Assembly (NCBI GenBank): GCA_009692205.1
Contig: SHZR01000006.1
Span: forward strand, 1-64,000
Reading direction: 5' to 3'
Origin: Gemmatimonadota bacterium
GTDB lineage: Bacteria > Gemmatimonadota > Gemmatimonadetes > Longimicrobiales > Gaopeijiaceae
DNA: 64,000 bases
Position numbers and translations under genes: made by a program. How positions within the stretch are numbered: position 1 is the first letter of the stretch; each line of letters begins with the position of its first letter. Shown in pieces: positions 8,560-17,042 of this stretch. The notes under the pieces were generated by a model that was not told the origin of the DNA, did not search any database, and was given only the letters and a program-made list of their open reading frames with translations.

Positions 8560-9425
8560 CTGCCGCCGAGCTCTGTGACCAGCGCTCGTAGGAACCGCTC
8601 GGGGCTGTCCATGCCTGCATCGTAGGCTGCGGTCGGCCGAGCCGCCGCGACCTGATCGTAGGTGGTGAGCCCCTGCGCGATCAGTGCCACCACCCGCGCT
8701 TTCACATCGAGGATCATGTCGCGGTGCGCGATCACCTGTGCGCGCGTGGCCACAGCGCCGTGCCCCGGAATGATCTTCGTGTTGGGCCCTGCGAGGCCGA
8801 TCGCGATCCCCAGCGCCTCGAGTAGGCCGTTCAGGGACCCGCCGTTGGCGAGGTCCATGTAGGGATAGCCCGTCGTCCGGTATACGTCCCCCATGTGCAG
8901 AACGTCCGAGTTCACGAAGTGGATGAAGCTGTCCCCGTCGGTGTGTGCGGGGGCCACGGGGATCGTGCGCACCTGCTCGCCGTTCAGGTGGATGTTGATG
9001 GGCTCACTGAACGTCAGCACGGGGAGTGCAACCGCCGGCGCGGTGGCCATGAGACGAACCCGCACCGCGTCGCGCGCCAGGATCAGGATCCCCATGCGGC
9101 CGAGGTTCTCGTTGCCGCCCGTGTGATCCCCGTGCACGTGCGTGTTGATGAGGAAGCGGATCTCGCCGGGGTTGATCTGGCGGATCGCCGCGAGGATCCG
9201 CTCCGTGAGCGGCGCGAACTGGTCGTCGATCATGACGACGCCGTCCTCGCCGACCGAGAGCCCGATGTTGCCGCCCTGGCCCTGGAGGTAGTAGATGCCG
9301 CCCGTGACCTGGTGCGGGATGATCTGCACCTGGCTCATGTCGTTCGCCTGGCCGCTCAGCGCGGTCGGGAGCGCGCCCAAGGCGAGCGCGAGTGCGGAGC
9401 CTACGAGCCTATGCGCCAACTTCAT
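8556..9425 (-). CDS. exported metallo-beta-lactamase-fold hydrolase
   Basis: A 289-residue MBL-fold enzyme with a signal peptide (residues 1-26). The zinc motif is complete: H96-V-H98-G-D100-H101, followed by a GDxY segment and the distal PGHGAV histidine. It is probably periplasmic. The family includes class B beta-lactamase relatives and quinoprotein-associated hydrolases, and the substrate cannot be told. An in-frame GTG or ATG further upstream gives 16 extra residues without signal character. The ATG at 9425 has a GGAGG ribosome site seven bases ahead, so it is the start. It is the first of three MBL proteins in the window. Confidence 0.92.
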   Translation of the reverse strand: MKLAHRLVGSALALALGALPTALSGQANDMSQVQIIPHQVTGGIYYLQGQGGNIGLSVGEDGVVMIDDQFAPLTERILAAIRQINPGEIRFLINTHVHGDHTGGNENLGRMGILILARDAVRVRLMATAPAVALPVLTFSEPINIHLNGEQVRTIPVAPAHTDGDSFIHFVNSDVLHMGDVYRTTGYPYMDLANGGSLNGLLEALGIAIGLAGPNTKIIPGHGAVATRAQVIAHRDMILDVKARVVALIAQGLTTYDQVAAARPTAAYDAGMDSPERFLRALVTELGGS

Positions 9426-9520
9426 GGAGCCTCCTTGGCCTAGTCCGGATTCCGACACCTCAGTTCCTACCAACGCCGGGCAACATACGCCGGGCCTGCT
9501 CGGGGGTCACGACAGCGAGA

Positions 9521-10078
9521 TCAGCCTTCGGACGAGATCGTGAACTTGAACCCGTCCGGGTCCGTGAGACTGAACTGGCGCGATCCCCAGGACATGTCGG
9601 CCGGCTCGGAGTCGAGCTTGCCCCCGCGCGCCTTGATGCCGGCTGCGATCTCGTCGATGTCCTGCGCGGTCTCCAGGTGAATACGCAGGCCTTCGCCCTT
9701 CTTGCGGTCGCGGCCCTTCGCCCAGTCGTCCTGACCGATGAAGAGGCGAGCCGAGCCCGCCAGCAACTCCGCGCCCTGCACTTTGCCATCCTGGCTCCAG
9801 AGCTCGCCGACGAAGAACCCGGCCACGTCACGATACCACGCGATGCTCTTCTGAAGATCTCCCACGGTGAGGCCCGCGGTGATCCGCCTGGCCCAGAGCG
9901 TTTCGGGTGACCTGCGCTTCGGCGCCGCCTTCTTTGCCGTGGGCTTCTTCACCGTCGACTTCCTCGAGGCAGCCTTCTTGGACGACGCCTTCTTCGCCAT
10001 GCCCTTCTTCGCAGGTGCCTTCTTGGACGCCTTTCGCGAGGCCGCCTTCTTCACTTTGCCCTTCTTCTTCGCTGCCAT
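9521..10078 (-). CDS. glyoxalase/VOC-fold protein with lysine-alanine-rich N-terminal tail
   Basis: A 185-residue protein in two parts. Residues 1-58 are almost only K, A, S, P and R in AKKA/SKKA-like repeats, like the C-terminal tail of histone H1 or bacterial HU extensions. Residues about 62-185 form a VOC (glyoxalase/bleomycin resistance) domain, with motifs such as WYRDVAGF and LTDPDGFKFTI. The usual metal-binding pattern is incomplete, so catalysis is uncertain. The basic tail suggests binding to nucleic acid or to an acidic surface. The gene sits 12 bases downstream of the DUF5916 gene and may share its transcript. Confidence 0.85.
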   Translation of the reverse strand: MAAKKKGKVKKAASRKASKKAPAKKGMAKKASSKKAASRKSTVKKPTAKKAAPKRRSPETLWARRITAGLTVGDLQKSIAWYRDVAGFFVGELWSQDGKVQGAELLAGSARLFIGQDDWAKGRDRKKGEGLRIHLETAQDIDEIAAGIKARGGKLDSEPADMSWGSRQFSLTDPDGFKFTISSEG

Positions 10079-10090
10079 TCGACTCTCCTC

Positions 10091-12421
10091 CTATCGCGTG
10101 AAGTCGAACTGCTTCGTGTACTTGATGACGAGCTGCCGCGCCAGCGGCCCTGAGTCGAGTCCGGTCGTCGCCAACGAGCCGTAATGCTCAGTGTCGTTGT
10201 ACACGATGTACAGGCCGGTCCCTGCCGTGTCCACCCAACCGAACCGCAGGTTGGTCCCCAGGTTCTCGGTGTCGTCGTTGTACTGCACTTGTGCCTGCAA
10301 GTAGATGCGCGGCGTGAACGAGTACGAGCCTGAGAGCGCGACGACGGCGGTCTTGAACTTGTCGGTGTCGTTGAGCCGGACGTCGAAGTAGTTCACCCGG
10401 AGCTGCGTCACGAGCCGATCCTGGAACCGATACGTCACGCTCCCGTTGGGTCCGACGCGCGTGCCCGTGTAGAACCCGCCCGCGTCCCATCCGACGTTAG
10501 CGGACAGGGCGGCGCTCTGGTTCGAGTTGGCCCTGAACTGCCAGTCGAGGTTGGTGTAGCTTCCCGCGGGAACGAACATCCCCGGCCGGATCTCGAAGGG
10601 CTGCTTCAGGCCCTCCCCCGTGATGTTGATTCCGGGGAGCTGGAAGAAGGCGCCGTTCGCGAATTCGAAGTGGTTGTCGAGATGCACGACGCTCGACTCG
10701 CTGAACCCCGTCATGTCCCAGTACTCGTTCCACGAGGCGTGCGGCCGGATCTCGCGGAGCCAGGGGACATTGGGGAAACGGATGTGCCGCAGGATGCGCG
10801 CGTTCACGCTCCGGTAGTCGCTACGGGAGAGGAAGCCGACCTCGGGGTTGAAGCCGTCCCCGATCTGGTGATAGCCGAGGGCGAACTCCCAGTCCCGATC
10901 GCGGTACTCGCCGCCACCGCTGAACCCGTACTCGCCCCCGCTCATACCCGGAGTGCTGGTCATCGCACCCCAGCCGTCTACGGTCAGCGCTTCACCGATG
11001 CCGAGGCTTCCGTCGACTCCGTACGTCAGGTTGTAGTCGCCCGAGTCGTCCGTGTTCAGACGAGAGACGAACGTGGTCCCGAGCTGCGTGCGGTTCGCGT
11101 ACTCCCTCACGAGACGTGCGACGCTGAAGTTGTTGGCCGGCGCGACATGCTGCATGGCCCCTGCGGTCGCGCTGTAGGCGTGGAAGTGCTCGGTCTGGAT
11201 GTTCAGGAACCCCACCTGCACGGGACCCGTGCGGCCCGTGATGCGCGCGCCCGCAACGATCGGTACGGCTTTGCCGCCCGACAGTCCGATGCGGCGGCTG
11301 AAGAAGAGTTCCGCCTGGCGCCCGCTCCCCACGGAGAATGTGCCCGCGTTCTCGAGAAAGAATCCCCTCTTCTCGGGGAAGAAGAGCGGGAACCGCGTGA
11401 GGTTCACCTGCTGGTCGTCCACCTCTGCCTGCGCGAAGTCGGTGTTCACGGTCAGGTCGAGCGTGAGGCTCTGTGTCAGCCCGATCTTGGCGTCGCCGCC
11501 GATCTGTGCGCCGCAGTCCGTCCTTCCGCCACTGCCCAGGCAGTCGACCGACGAGAGGCGCGTGTAGTCGCGGAACACGTCACCGAGCGCGTATGGCGTC
11601 ACCGTGACCACTCGTCGGGCGGGCGCCTGGAACCCACTGAGCGTCCCCGCCAGCGACACGCGGTAGAGGCTGTACTGCCGCGGGACGGGTGCCCAGAGCG
11701 ACTCCTCGTTCCTCCGGCGTATGCTGCGGGAGAAGTTCATTCCCCACGTCTGGTCGCCCGCGCCCGCGTAGCGGAGGGTCGAGAACGGGATGCGGAACTC
11801 TGCGTACCACCCCCCTGCATCGGTGGAGGTCGCCACCTCCCAGCTGCCGTCCCAGTTCAGGTTGAAGCCGCTGCCGGAGCCGCCCTGCTGGCGGCCGCCG
11901 AAGGCCGCGCCCCCGCCCCCGCCGCCGCCACCACCGCCGCCACCGCCCGGTACCGCTCCGCCGCCTTCATCGGTGACCTGTCCGTCGTACTCGATGCCGG
12001 AGGGCGTCGTGCCGAACACGAAGCCGTTTTGACGATCGAGGTAGGTGTCGAAGATCACGAGGAACGCGTCGCTGTCCCCGAGCGAGGCGTCACGAAGCGT
12101 CCGGCCGACGACGATGCCGCCGGGGTCGCGGTCGTGTAGCCAGGCACCGATGTAGAGGGCCTGCTCGTCGTAGAGGATTCTGACTTCCGTCCTCTCGGAG
12201 ACCGGCTGGCCTTCCGTCGGCTCTCGCTGCGCGAACTCGGAGAGGGCCTGGCCTCGGGCCCACACGGCGTCGTCGAGGCGCCCGTCGATCGCCGGTGCTT
12301 CGGTTACGGAAGTCGCTACCGCGGCGGGGCCGGTAGGGGGCGGTGATGCCGGCTGCTGCGCGGCTGCGTTGCCGGCGGCGAAGAGGCTCAGGATCGTGGT
12401 CGAGATTACTATGTTACGCAT
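10091..12421 (-). CDS. DUF5916 outer-membrane protein with CBM9-like domain
   Basis: A 776-residue exported protein. It has a signal peptide (1-20, ending NAAAQ), a CBM9-like sugar-binding-type domain (residues about 35-210, beginning TEAPAIDGRLDDAVW) and a DUF5916 beta-barrel that ends in an aromatic-rich strand QFDFTR, as expected for outer-membrane insertion. Motifs such as FPEKRGFFLENAGTF are typical of the family. A glycine run of about 13 residues interrupts the first domain. The start at 12421 opens the signal peptide; 29 extra upstream codons in frame have no signal character. The function is unknown; such proteins are common in Gemmatimonadota and Bacteroidota. Confidence 0.88.
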   Translation of the reverse strand: MRNIVISTTILSLFAAGNAAAQQPASPPPTGPAAVATSVTEAPAIDGRLDDAVWARGQALSEFAQREPTEGQPVSERTEVRILYDEQALYIGAWLHDRDPGGIVVGRTLRDASLGDSDAFLVIFDTYLDRQNGFVFGTTPSGIEYDGQVTDEGGGAVPGGGGGGGGGGGGGAAFGGRQQGGSGSGFNLNWDGSWEVATSTDAGGWYAEFRIPFSTLRYAGAGDQTWGMNFSRSIRRRNEESLWAPVPRQYSLYRVSLAGTLSGFQAPARRVVTVTPYALGDVFRDYTRLSSVDCLGSGGRTDCGAQIGGDAKIGLTQSLTLDLTVNTDFAQAEVDDQQVNLTRFPLFFPEKRGFFLENAGTFSVGSGRQAELFFSRRIGLSGGKAVPIVAGARITGRTGPVQVGFLNIQTEHFHAYSATAGAMQHVAPANNFSVARLVREYANRTQLGTTFVSRLNTDDSGDYNLTYGVDGSLGIGEALTVDGWGAMTSTPGMSGGEYGFSGGGEYRDRDWEFALGYHQIGDGFNPEVGFLSRSDYRSVNARILRHIRFPNVPWLREIRPHASWNEYWDMTGFSESSVVHLDNHFEFANGAFFQLPGINITGEGLKQPFEIRPGMFVPAGSYTNLDWQFRANSNQSAALSANVGWDAGGFYTGTRVGPNGSVTYRFQDRLVTQLRVNYFDVRLNDTDKFKTAVVALSGSYSFTPRIYLQAQVQYNDDTENLGTNLRFGWVDTAGTGLYIVYNDTEHYGSLATTGLDSGPLARQLVIKYTKQFDFTR

Positions 12422-12507
12422 GGAGTCTCGTAGGCCTGGGCGGGTCGACGGGTGGATCCGTGGGACGCGGAAGATAGACCGAGCGCGCGGCCGCATCCAA
12501 GGAGGCA

Positions 12508-12744
12508 TCCCTCTAGCGACAGGGCAGTCCGATCCGCGACGAACACCGGCGATCCCTGGTCTTCGTCGGTGAGCGCCCCGAGGAACACGATGATGTCCGC
12601 CATCTCCTGGTCGCTCATGTCGTCGACGCGGCGGAACTGCCCGCTCAGGCTCGCGATCCCGTCATTCTGGCGGCCAGCGCCGTCCCCGTCGTTGCCGTTG
12701 CGTCCCCTGTAGACCCTGGTTTGGAGTGGCGCAGGGCGCTTCAC
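12508..12744 (-). pseudogene. C-terminal remnant of a di-heme cytochrome c peroxidase/MauG-like gene
   Basis: The 410 bases between two divergently read genes contain no intact gene. Reading the minus strand from about 12744 gives VYRGRNGNDGDGAGRQNDGI, then MSDQEMADIIVFLGALTDED. This matches the style of the extreme C-terminus of cytochrome c peroxidase/MauG proteins (..LSDEEIADLVAFLRALT..). There is no start codon, no heme-binding CxxCH and no signal peptide, so only the tail of a once longer gene remains. The assignment rests on the recognisable tail alone; the rest of the gap (12422-12507 and 12745-12831) shows nothing I recognise. Confidence 0.45.
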
Positions 12745-12831
12745 GTTAGGGTCGCGTATGCCCGTGGTCACCGCGCGACTTGACGGGGACGCCCCGCCGC
12801 TGTCTTCTACGCGCAACCTAGGAGGTGAGCC

Positions 12832-14013
12832 GTGTCGCGCTCTCGCGAATTCAAGATCGGTGTCTCGTGTCTGGTTCTGGCCGGAGCGCTCGGCATCGGT
12901 TCGGCATGTCTGCAAGGCGCATCCGACGCCGCGGAGGAGGCTACGGGGGGCGGTGAAGTCCCCATGTTCGAGGTCGATCCGCTCTGGCCCATGCCCCTTC
13001 CGAACCACTGGGTACTCGGCTCGACGATCGGGGTCGACGTCGACTCGCGTGACCACGTGTGGATCATCCACCGCCAGGCGACCGTGATTCCCCAGGAGCT
13101 CAGTCTGGCTCAAGGCACCGGCGCGTGCTGCGTAGCGGCGCCGCCCGTGCTCGAGTTCGACGCCGAGGGCAACGTCGTGGGGTCGTGGGGCGGACCCGGC
13201 GAAGGGTACGACTGGCCCGAGTCCAACCACGGCGTCACGGTCGACCACATGGACAACGTGTGGATCGGCGGGAACGGAGCGGCCGACTCGCACCTCCTGA
13301 AGTTCACTCGCGCCGGCCAGTTCCTCCTCCAGGTCGGCCAGCCCAACATGCGCACGGGGAGCAACGACCCCCAGAACTTCTGGCGCGTCGCCGAGATCGA
13401 GATCGACGCGGAGGCGAACGAGGCCTACGTGGCCGACGGTTACGGCAACCGGCGCATCGCGGTTCTTGATATCGCAACCGGCGCGATGAAGCGCTTCTGG
13501 GGCGCGTACGGCAACGTGCCGAACGACGATCCCCTACCCGCCTACAGCCCCGACGCGCCGCCCGCGCAGCAGTTCCGCAGCCCCATGCACTGCGCCCAGC
13601 CGTCGAACGACAACCTCATCTACGGGTGCGACCGAGCGGGGGACCGTATCCAGGTCTTCAACCCCGACGGCACGTACATCCGGGAGGCCTTCATCGCTCC
13701 CGAGACGCTCGGATCAGGCTCCGTCTGGGACCTCGCGTTCTCACACGACCCGGAGCAGCGCTACATCTATCTCGCCGACGGGACCAACGAGAAGATCCAC
13801 GTGATCGAGCGCGAGACGCTCGAGGTCGTCACCTCGTTCGGGGACGGCGGACGCTACCCTGGTACGTTCTTGGGCGTGCACAGCATCGCCGTCGACTCAC
13901 AGGGCAACATCTTCACGACCGAGACCTACGAGGGTAAGCGGGTCCAGAAGCACACGTTCGTGGGCTACGGGAACCCGCCGCGCGATCAGGGCGCGGTCCG
14001 ACCGTCGCGCTGA
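12832..14013 (+). CDS. NHL-repeat lipoprotein (6-bladed beta-propeller)
   Basis: A 393-residue secreted protein with a lipobox (LGIGSAC, cysteine at residue 27) and NHL-type beta-propeller repeats from residue 45 onward (GVTVDHMDNVWIGGN, VADGYGNRRIAVLDI, HSIAVDSQGNIFTTE). Such proteins resemble peptidylglycine alpha-amidating lyase propellers. The catalytic function is unproven, so binding or sensing is equally likely. The start is a GTG at 12832 with a strong GGAGG ribosome site at 12821-12825; the first in-frame ATG lies about 130 bases further in and would remove the lipobox. Confidence 0.85.
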   Translation: MSRSREFKIGVSCLVLAGALGIGSACLQGASDAAEEATGGGEVPMFEVDPLWPMPLPNHWVLGSTIGVDVDSRDHVWIIHRQATVIPQELSLAQGTGACCVAAPPVLEFDAEGNVVGSWGGPGEGYDWPESNHGVTVDHMDNVWIGGNGAADSHLLKFTRAGQFLLQVGQPNMRTGSNDPQNFWRVAEIEIDAEANEAYVADGYGNRRIAVLDIATGAMKRFWGAYGNVPNDDPLPAYSPDAPPAQQFRSPMHCAQPSNDNLIYGCDRAGDRIQVFNPDGTYIREAFIAPETLGSGSVWDLAFSHDPEQRYIYLADGTNEKIHVIERETLEVVTSFGDGGRYPGTFLGVHSIAVDSQGNIFTTETYEGKRVQKHTFVGYGNPPRDQGAVRPSR

Positions 14014-14038
14014 CGCGCCGCGTTTCGACCGAAAGGGT

Positions 14039-14069
14039 GGTGGGGGCGGCGGGTCATCCGCCCCCCACC
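14039..14069. terminator. GC-rich hairpin between convergent genes
   Basis: A left arm GGTGGGGGCGG pairs with CCGCCCCCCACC across an eight-base loop, with a single bulge. It lies just after the NHL gene and over the end of the opposing lipoprotein gene, whose stop codon is in the loop. There is no T-run, so it may act only as an RNA end-protector. Confidence 0.35.
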
Positions 14070-14641
14070 TCTCGGCTCACGATCGTGATGGGCTGCGGGT
14101 AGCGGATCGGACCGAGCGCGGTGTCGACGGTCGGCGTTGCGCGTAGCGTCACCTCGGTGGGCGCCCCACCACGGCCTGAGAGCGAGAGCGCGAGGTTCAG
14201 CAGGTCCTGGGCGCTGCCCTGGAAGAAGTCCATCAGGTCGACGCTCACCGTGATGGGCACGTCGGTCGGCTGACCGCGCCGGAGTAGGGTCTCCTCGGCG
14301 AACACGCCGGACAGCGTCTCGCGGTTCTGGAGCAGCAGCGTCCAATCCGTCCGCACCAGCCGGGCGTCGACCGTGTTGTCCGAGGGGTTGAGCGCGGTGA
14401 GGTGGACGCGGAAGTCCATCGGCAGGCTTCGCTGGGAGACCGCTGCCGCGAGCCGACCCGCATCGACGAGGCCGAGCTGCGAATAGAACGCGACGCGAGT
14501 GATGTCGATCCCGGCCAACCGAACGTCGGAGAGTCGATCGACCTCGAAGGCGACGTCGCGGAGCGCGGCGAGTTGCTGGAGCGTCGCGCAGCCTGCGAAC
14601 GAGAGGAGCAGGGCGATGAGCCCGAGGCGGGTGGTCTTCAT
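14054..14641 (-). CDS. LEA/WHy-like lipoprotein
   Basis: A 195-residue lipoprotein (lipobox LSFAGC, cysteine at residue 18). After the anchor it has one beta-sandwich domain. The central part, DFRVHLTALNPSDNTVDARL followed by a repeated strand pattern, resembles LEA type 2/WHy domains, which are found in desiccation and envelope-stress proteins. Only the fold-level similarity is visible to me. The start ATG overlaps the stop of the upstream M42 peptidase gene by four bases, so the two are translated from one transcript. Confidence 0.7.
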   Translation of the reverse strand: MKTTRLGLIALLLSFAGCATLQQLAALRDVAFEVDRLSDVRLAGIDITRVAFYSQLGLVDAGRLAAAVSQRSLPMDFRVHLTALNPSDNTVDARLVRTDWTLLLQNRETLSGVFAEETLLRRGQPTDVPITVSVDLMDFFQGSAQDLLNLALSLSGRGGAPTEVTLRATPTVDTALGPIRYPQPITIVSREVGGG

Positions 14642-15801
14642 CGTGGGATCCTAGGCTCGAAACTCGCCAGCTCTTCCACCGTCTCCGCGTCGAGCCGCGT
14701 CAGGATCTGGATGAGGAGCTCGACCGCATGGTCGAAGTCCGAGCGCTGGATGATGCCGGTGTGCGAGTGCAGGTAGCGCGTCGGCACGGTCATGTTCACG
14801 GACGGGCGGCCCGTGTCGTAGAGCTGGATCTCGGAGCCGTCCTCCCCGTACCCGGTGAGAACATCCGCCTGGAGGGAGATGCCCTCCTCGCGCGCGACGG
14901 AGAAGAAGAAGTCGCGGAGCTTCCGGTTTGGAATCATCGAGCTGTCCAAAAGGAATATCCCCGGACCGCGGCCTAGGCGCTCCTGGGCCTGCGTGGGCCC
15001 GATCCCCGGGAAGTCGGCGGCGACGCCCGCCTCGATGGAGATGCCGAGGTCGGGTCGCGCGAGGTCCACGGAGGTTTGCGCTCCTCGCAGACCGATCTCC
15101 TCCTGGGTCGTCGCCACCCAAAGGATCTGGGCGGGAAGCCGGAGGTTCTCCGCTCGGATGCGGCGCGCCGCGGCGATCATGACCGCCAGGCCTACACGGT
15201 CGTCCCAGGCCTTCGCGGCATATCGCCCGTTGGGCAGGACCAGGAACGGGCTCCACGGGGCGATGCCGTCGCCGGGACGCACGCCCAGGGCCTCGACCTC
15301 GGCACGAGACGCGGCGCCCACGTCGAGGAAGATCTCGTTGAGCGACCACACCCGACTCCGCTGCTCAGGCGGCGTGACGTGGATGGTCGGCAGCCCGCTG
15401 ATCGCGGGCACAGGCCCGTTCGCGCCCAAGATGGTCCAGCGCTGGTCGGGGTACGCCTGATCGAGCAGGCCGCCGAGGTTCTTCACGCGGATGAAGCCGT
15501 CGTCCGTCACGTACTGGACCATCAGGCCGACCTCGTCCATGTGCGCCGTGACCATGACGCGAGGTCCGCTCGTGTTGCCGGGGAGCGTCGCTACCACGGA
15601 GCCTAATCCGTCGAATGCGATGCCCGCGCCGAGAGAGCGATACTCCGCGACGACGATCTCGCGCACCGACTCCTCGAACGCGGAGGGGCCGGGCGCTTCG
15701 GTGAGGTCCCGCATCAGCCTCGCCGTTGCATCGAGTTCCTGGGCGCCGGCGCTCGTGACGAGAAGCGAGCAGGCGAGCAACGCCGCGAACGAGCGAACCA
15801 T
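14638..15801 (-). CDS. exported M42-family aminopeptidase
   Basis: A 387-residue member of peptidase family M42 (glutamyl/TET aminopeptidases). Metal and catalytic residues are visible: H87 in AHMDEVG, D200 in WDDRVG, the E234-E235 pair in TQEEIGLRGA, E257 in SIEAGV and H345 in RYLHSH. M42 enzymes are normally cytoplasmic, but residues 1-20 form a clear signal peptide ending SAGAQ, so this one should act in the periplasm or outside. The start at 15801 has GGAGG seven bases upstream. A much longer frame exists only because upstream bases happen to be open. Confidence 0.9.
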   Translation of the reverse strand: MVRSFAALLACSLLVTSAGAQELDATARLMRDLTEAPGPSAFEESVREIVVAEYRSLGAGIAFDGLGSVVATLPGNTSGPRVMVTAHMDEVGLMVQYVTDDGFIRVKNLGGLLDQAYPDQRWTILGANGPVPAISGLPTIHVTPPEQRSRVWSLNEIFLDVGAASRAEVEALGVRPGDGIAPWSPFLVLPNGRYAAKAWDDRVGLAVMIAAARRIRAENLRLPAQILWVATTQEEIGLRGAQTSVDLARPDLGISIEAGVAADFPGIGPTQAQERLGRGPGIFLLDSSMIPNRKLRDFFFSVAREEGISLQADVLTGYGEDGSEIQLYDTGRPSVNMTVPTRYLHSHTGIIQRSDFDHAVELLIQILTRLDAETVEELASFEPRIPR

Positions 15802-15809
15802 GGAGCCTC

Positions 15810-17042
15810 CTAGTTGACTGCTGCCCCGGCCGCGAGAGCGTCCACCAGCCGCGGGATCTGCGACAGTGGGGTCCCGCACAGCGCGACTCGGACGGCGCCC
15901 TTCAGGGGGAGCACGAACACGCCCATTTCGCGCATTTTCGCCGCCGCCCGCTCGCCGTCTCGTACGAAGACCATGCTGAAGAAGCCGTTCTCGTAACGCG
16001 GCATCCGCAGGCCTGCGGCCTCGGCGGCGGCGTTGAAGGCTTCGATGCGCTTGTGGAGCACGTCGACCAACTCCTCGCGCTCGGCATCGGCGCGGCGGCG
16101 CAACTCCGGCTGGGTCAGTAGCTCTGTGATGACGCGCTGTCCCAGGTGGTTGCCATTCGACCAGGTCGAGCGGCACGAGAACCCGAGTGCGTTCTTGATC
16201 TGGGTGCGCTCGGCGTCATCGGTGTGGAGCGCGATGAGCGACCCCACGCGAGCCCCGTACTGGGTGAACGTCTTCGAGGCGGTCCATGCGACGAGCACGG
16301 TCGCGTTCTTCAGCAGGGCAGGGATCTGATCGATCCATGTGCGGGCCGCCTGTCCGCCGAACATGAAGTACGCCACGTCGAGAAGCACGGTAACGGGCGC
16401 CCGCTCGCCGGCGTGCTGCACCGCCTCGGTCACGCGACGCCACTCGTCCTGCCTGAGCGTGTAGCCCGTGGGGTTGTGGCACGGGAAGTTCAGCACCACC
16501 AGAGCGCGTCCCTGCGTGTCCACGTGCCGGTCGAGCGCTCCGGCGAATCCCTCGACGTCGAACGTGCGGTCGGGCCGGAACATCGTGAACGTCTCGGCGT
16601 CCCGCCCGATGTTGCGTGCGATCCCGGTGTAGGGCCCCCAGTGGTAGCTCGTGGTGAGGAGCTTCTGGCCGGGCTCGAGGAAGTTCACGACCGCCTGGTA
16701 CACGGCACCCGTGCCGCCCGGCGTCGCGACCGCGACGGCCTGGCGCGCGAGCGGACCGTCGCCGAAGAGGTCGGCGATCGTGGCGTTCAGGAACGCCGGC
16801 ATGCCTGCCACGGGGGCGTAGCCAGCTGCCGCCCGCGCGTCGGCGCATGCGAGAGTCTCGAGCACGGAGGGCATCACCGCGAGCCGGCCGTCCTCGCCCG
16901 AGAGCGTGCCGAGCGTCGCGTTCACGATCGACTCGCCCGCCGCGGCGCGCTCGGTCGCCTCCCGGTTCAGCGCGAAGAGCGGGTCGTCGGCCGGGCGATC
17001 CCTCGCGCCCGGGACGACGGCGCTCAGCCTGGCGAGCGTCAT
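15810..17042 (-). CDS. class I aminotransferase (PLP enzyme), aromatic/aspartate type
   Basis: A 410-residue fold-type I PLP enzyme. N190 in CHNPTG, D222 and Y225 in LLDVAYF, the Schiff-base lysine K257 in TASKTFTQYGARVG and R265 are all in place. The combination resembles aspartate/tyrosine aminotransferases of the TyrB group. It most likely transfers amino groups between aromatic or acidic amino acids and 2-oxoglutarate in the cytoplasm. It is eight bases upstream of the M42 gene, and its start overlaps the stop of the MBL-like gene, so a peptide-degrading operon (peptidase plus aminotransferase) is plausible. Confidence 0.9.
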   Translation of the reverse strand: MTLARLSAVVPGARDRPADDPLFALNREATERAAAGESIVNATLGTLSGEDGRLAVMPSVLETLACADARAAAGYAPVAGMPAFLNATIADLFGDGPLARQAVAVATPGGTGAVYQAVVNFLEPGQKLLTTSYHWGPYTGIARNIGRDAETFTMFRPDRTFDVEGFAGALDRHVDTQGRALVVLNFPCHNPTGYTLRQDEWRRVTEAVQHAGERAPVTVLLDVAYFMFGGQAARTWIDQIPALLKNATVLVAWTASKTFTQYGARVGSLIALHTDDAERTQIKNALGFSCRSTWSNGNHLGQRVITELLTQPELRRRADAEREELVDVLHKRIEAFNAAAEAAGLRMPRYENGFFSMVFVRDGERAAAKMREMGVFVLPLKGAVRVALCGTPLSQIPRLVDALAAGAAVN

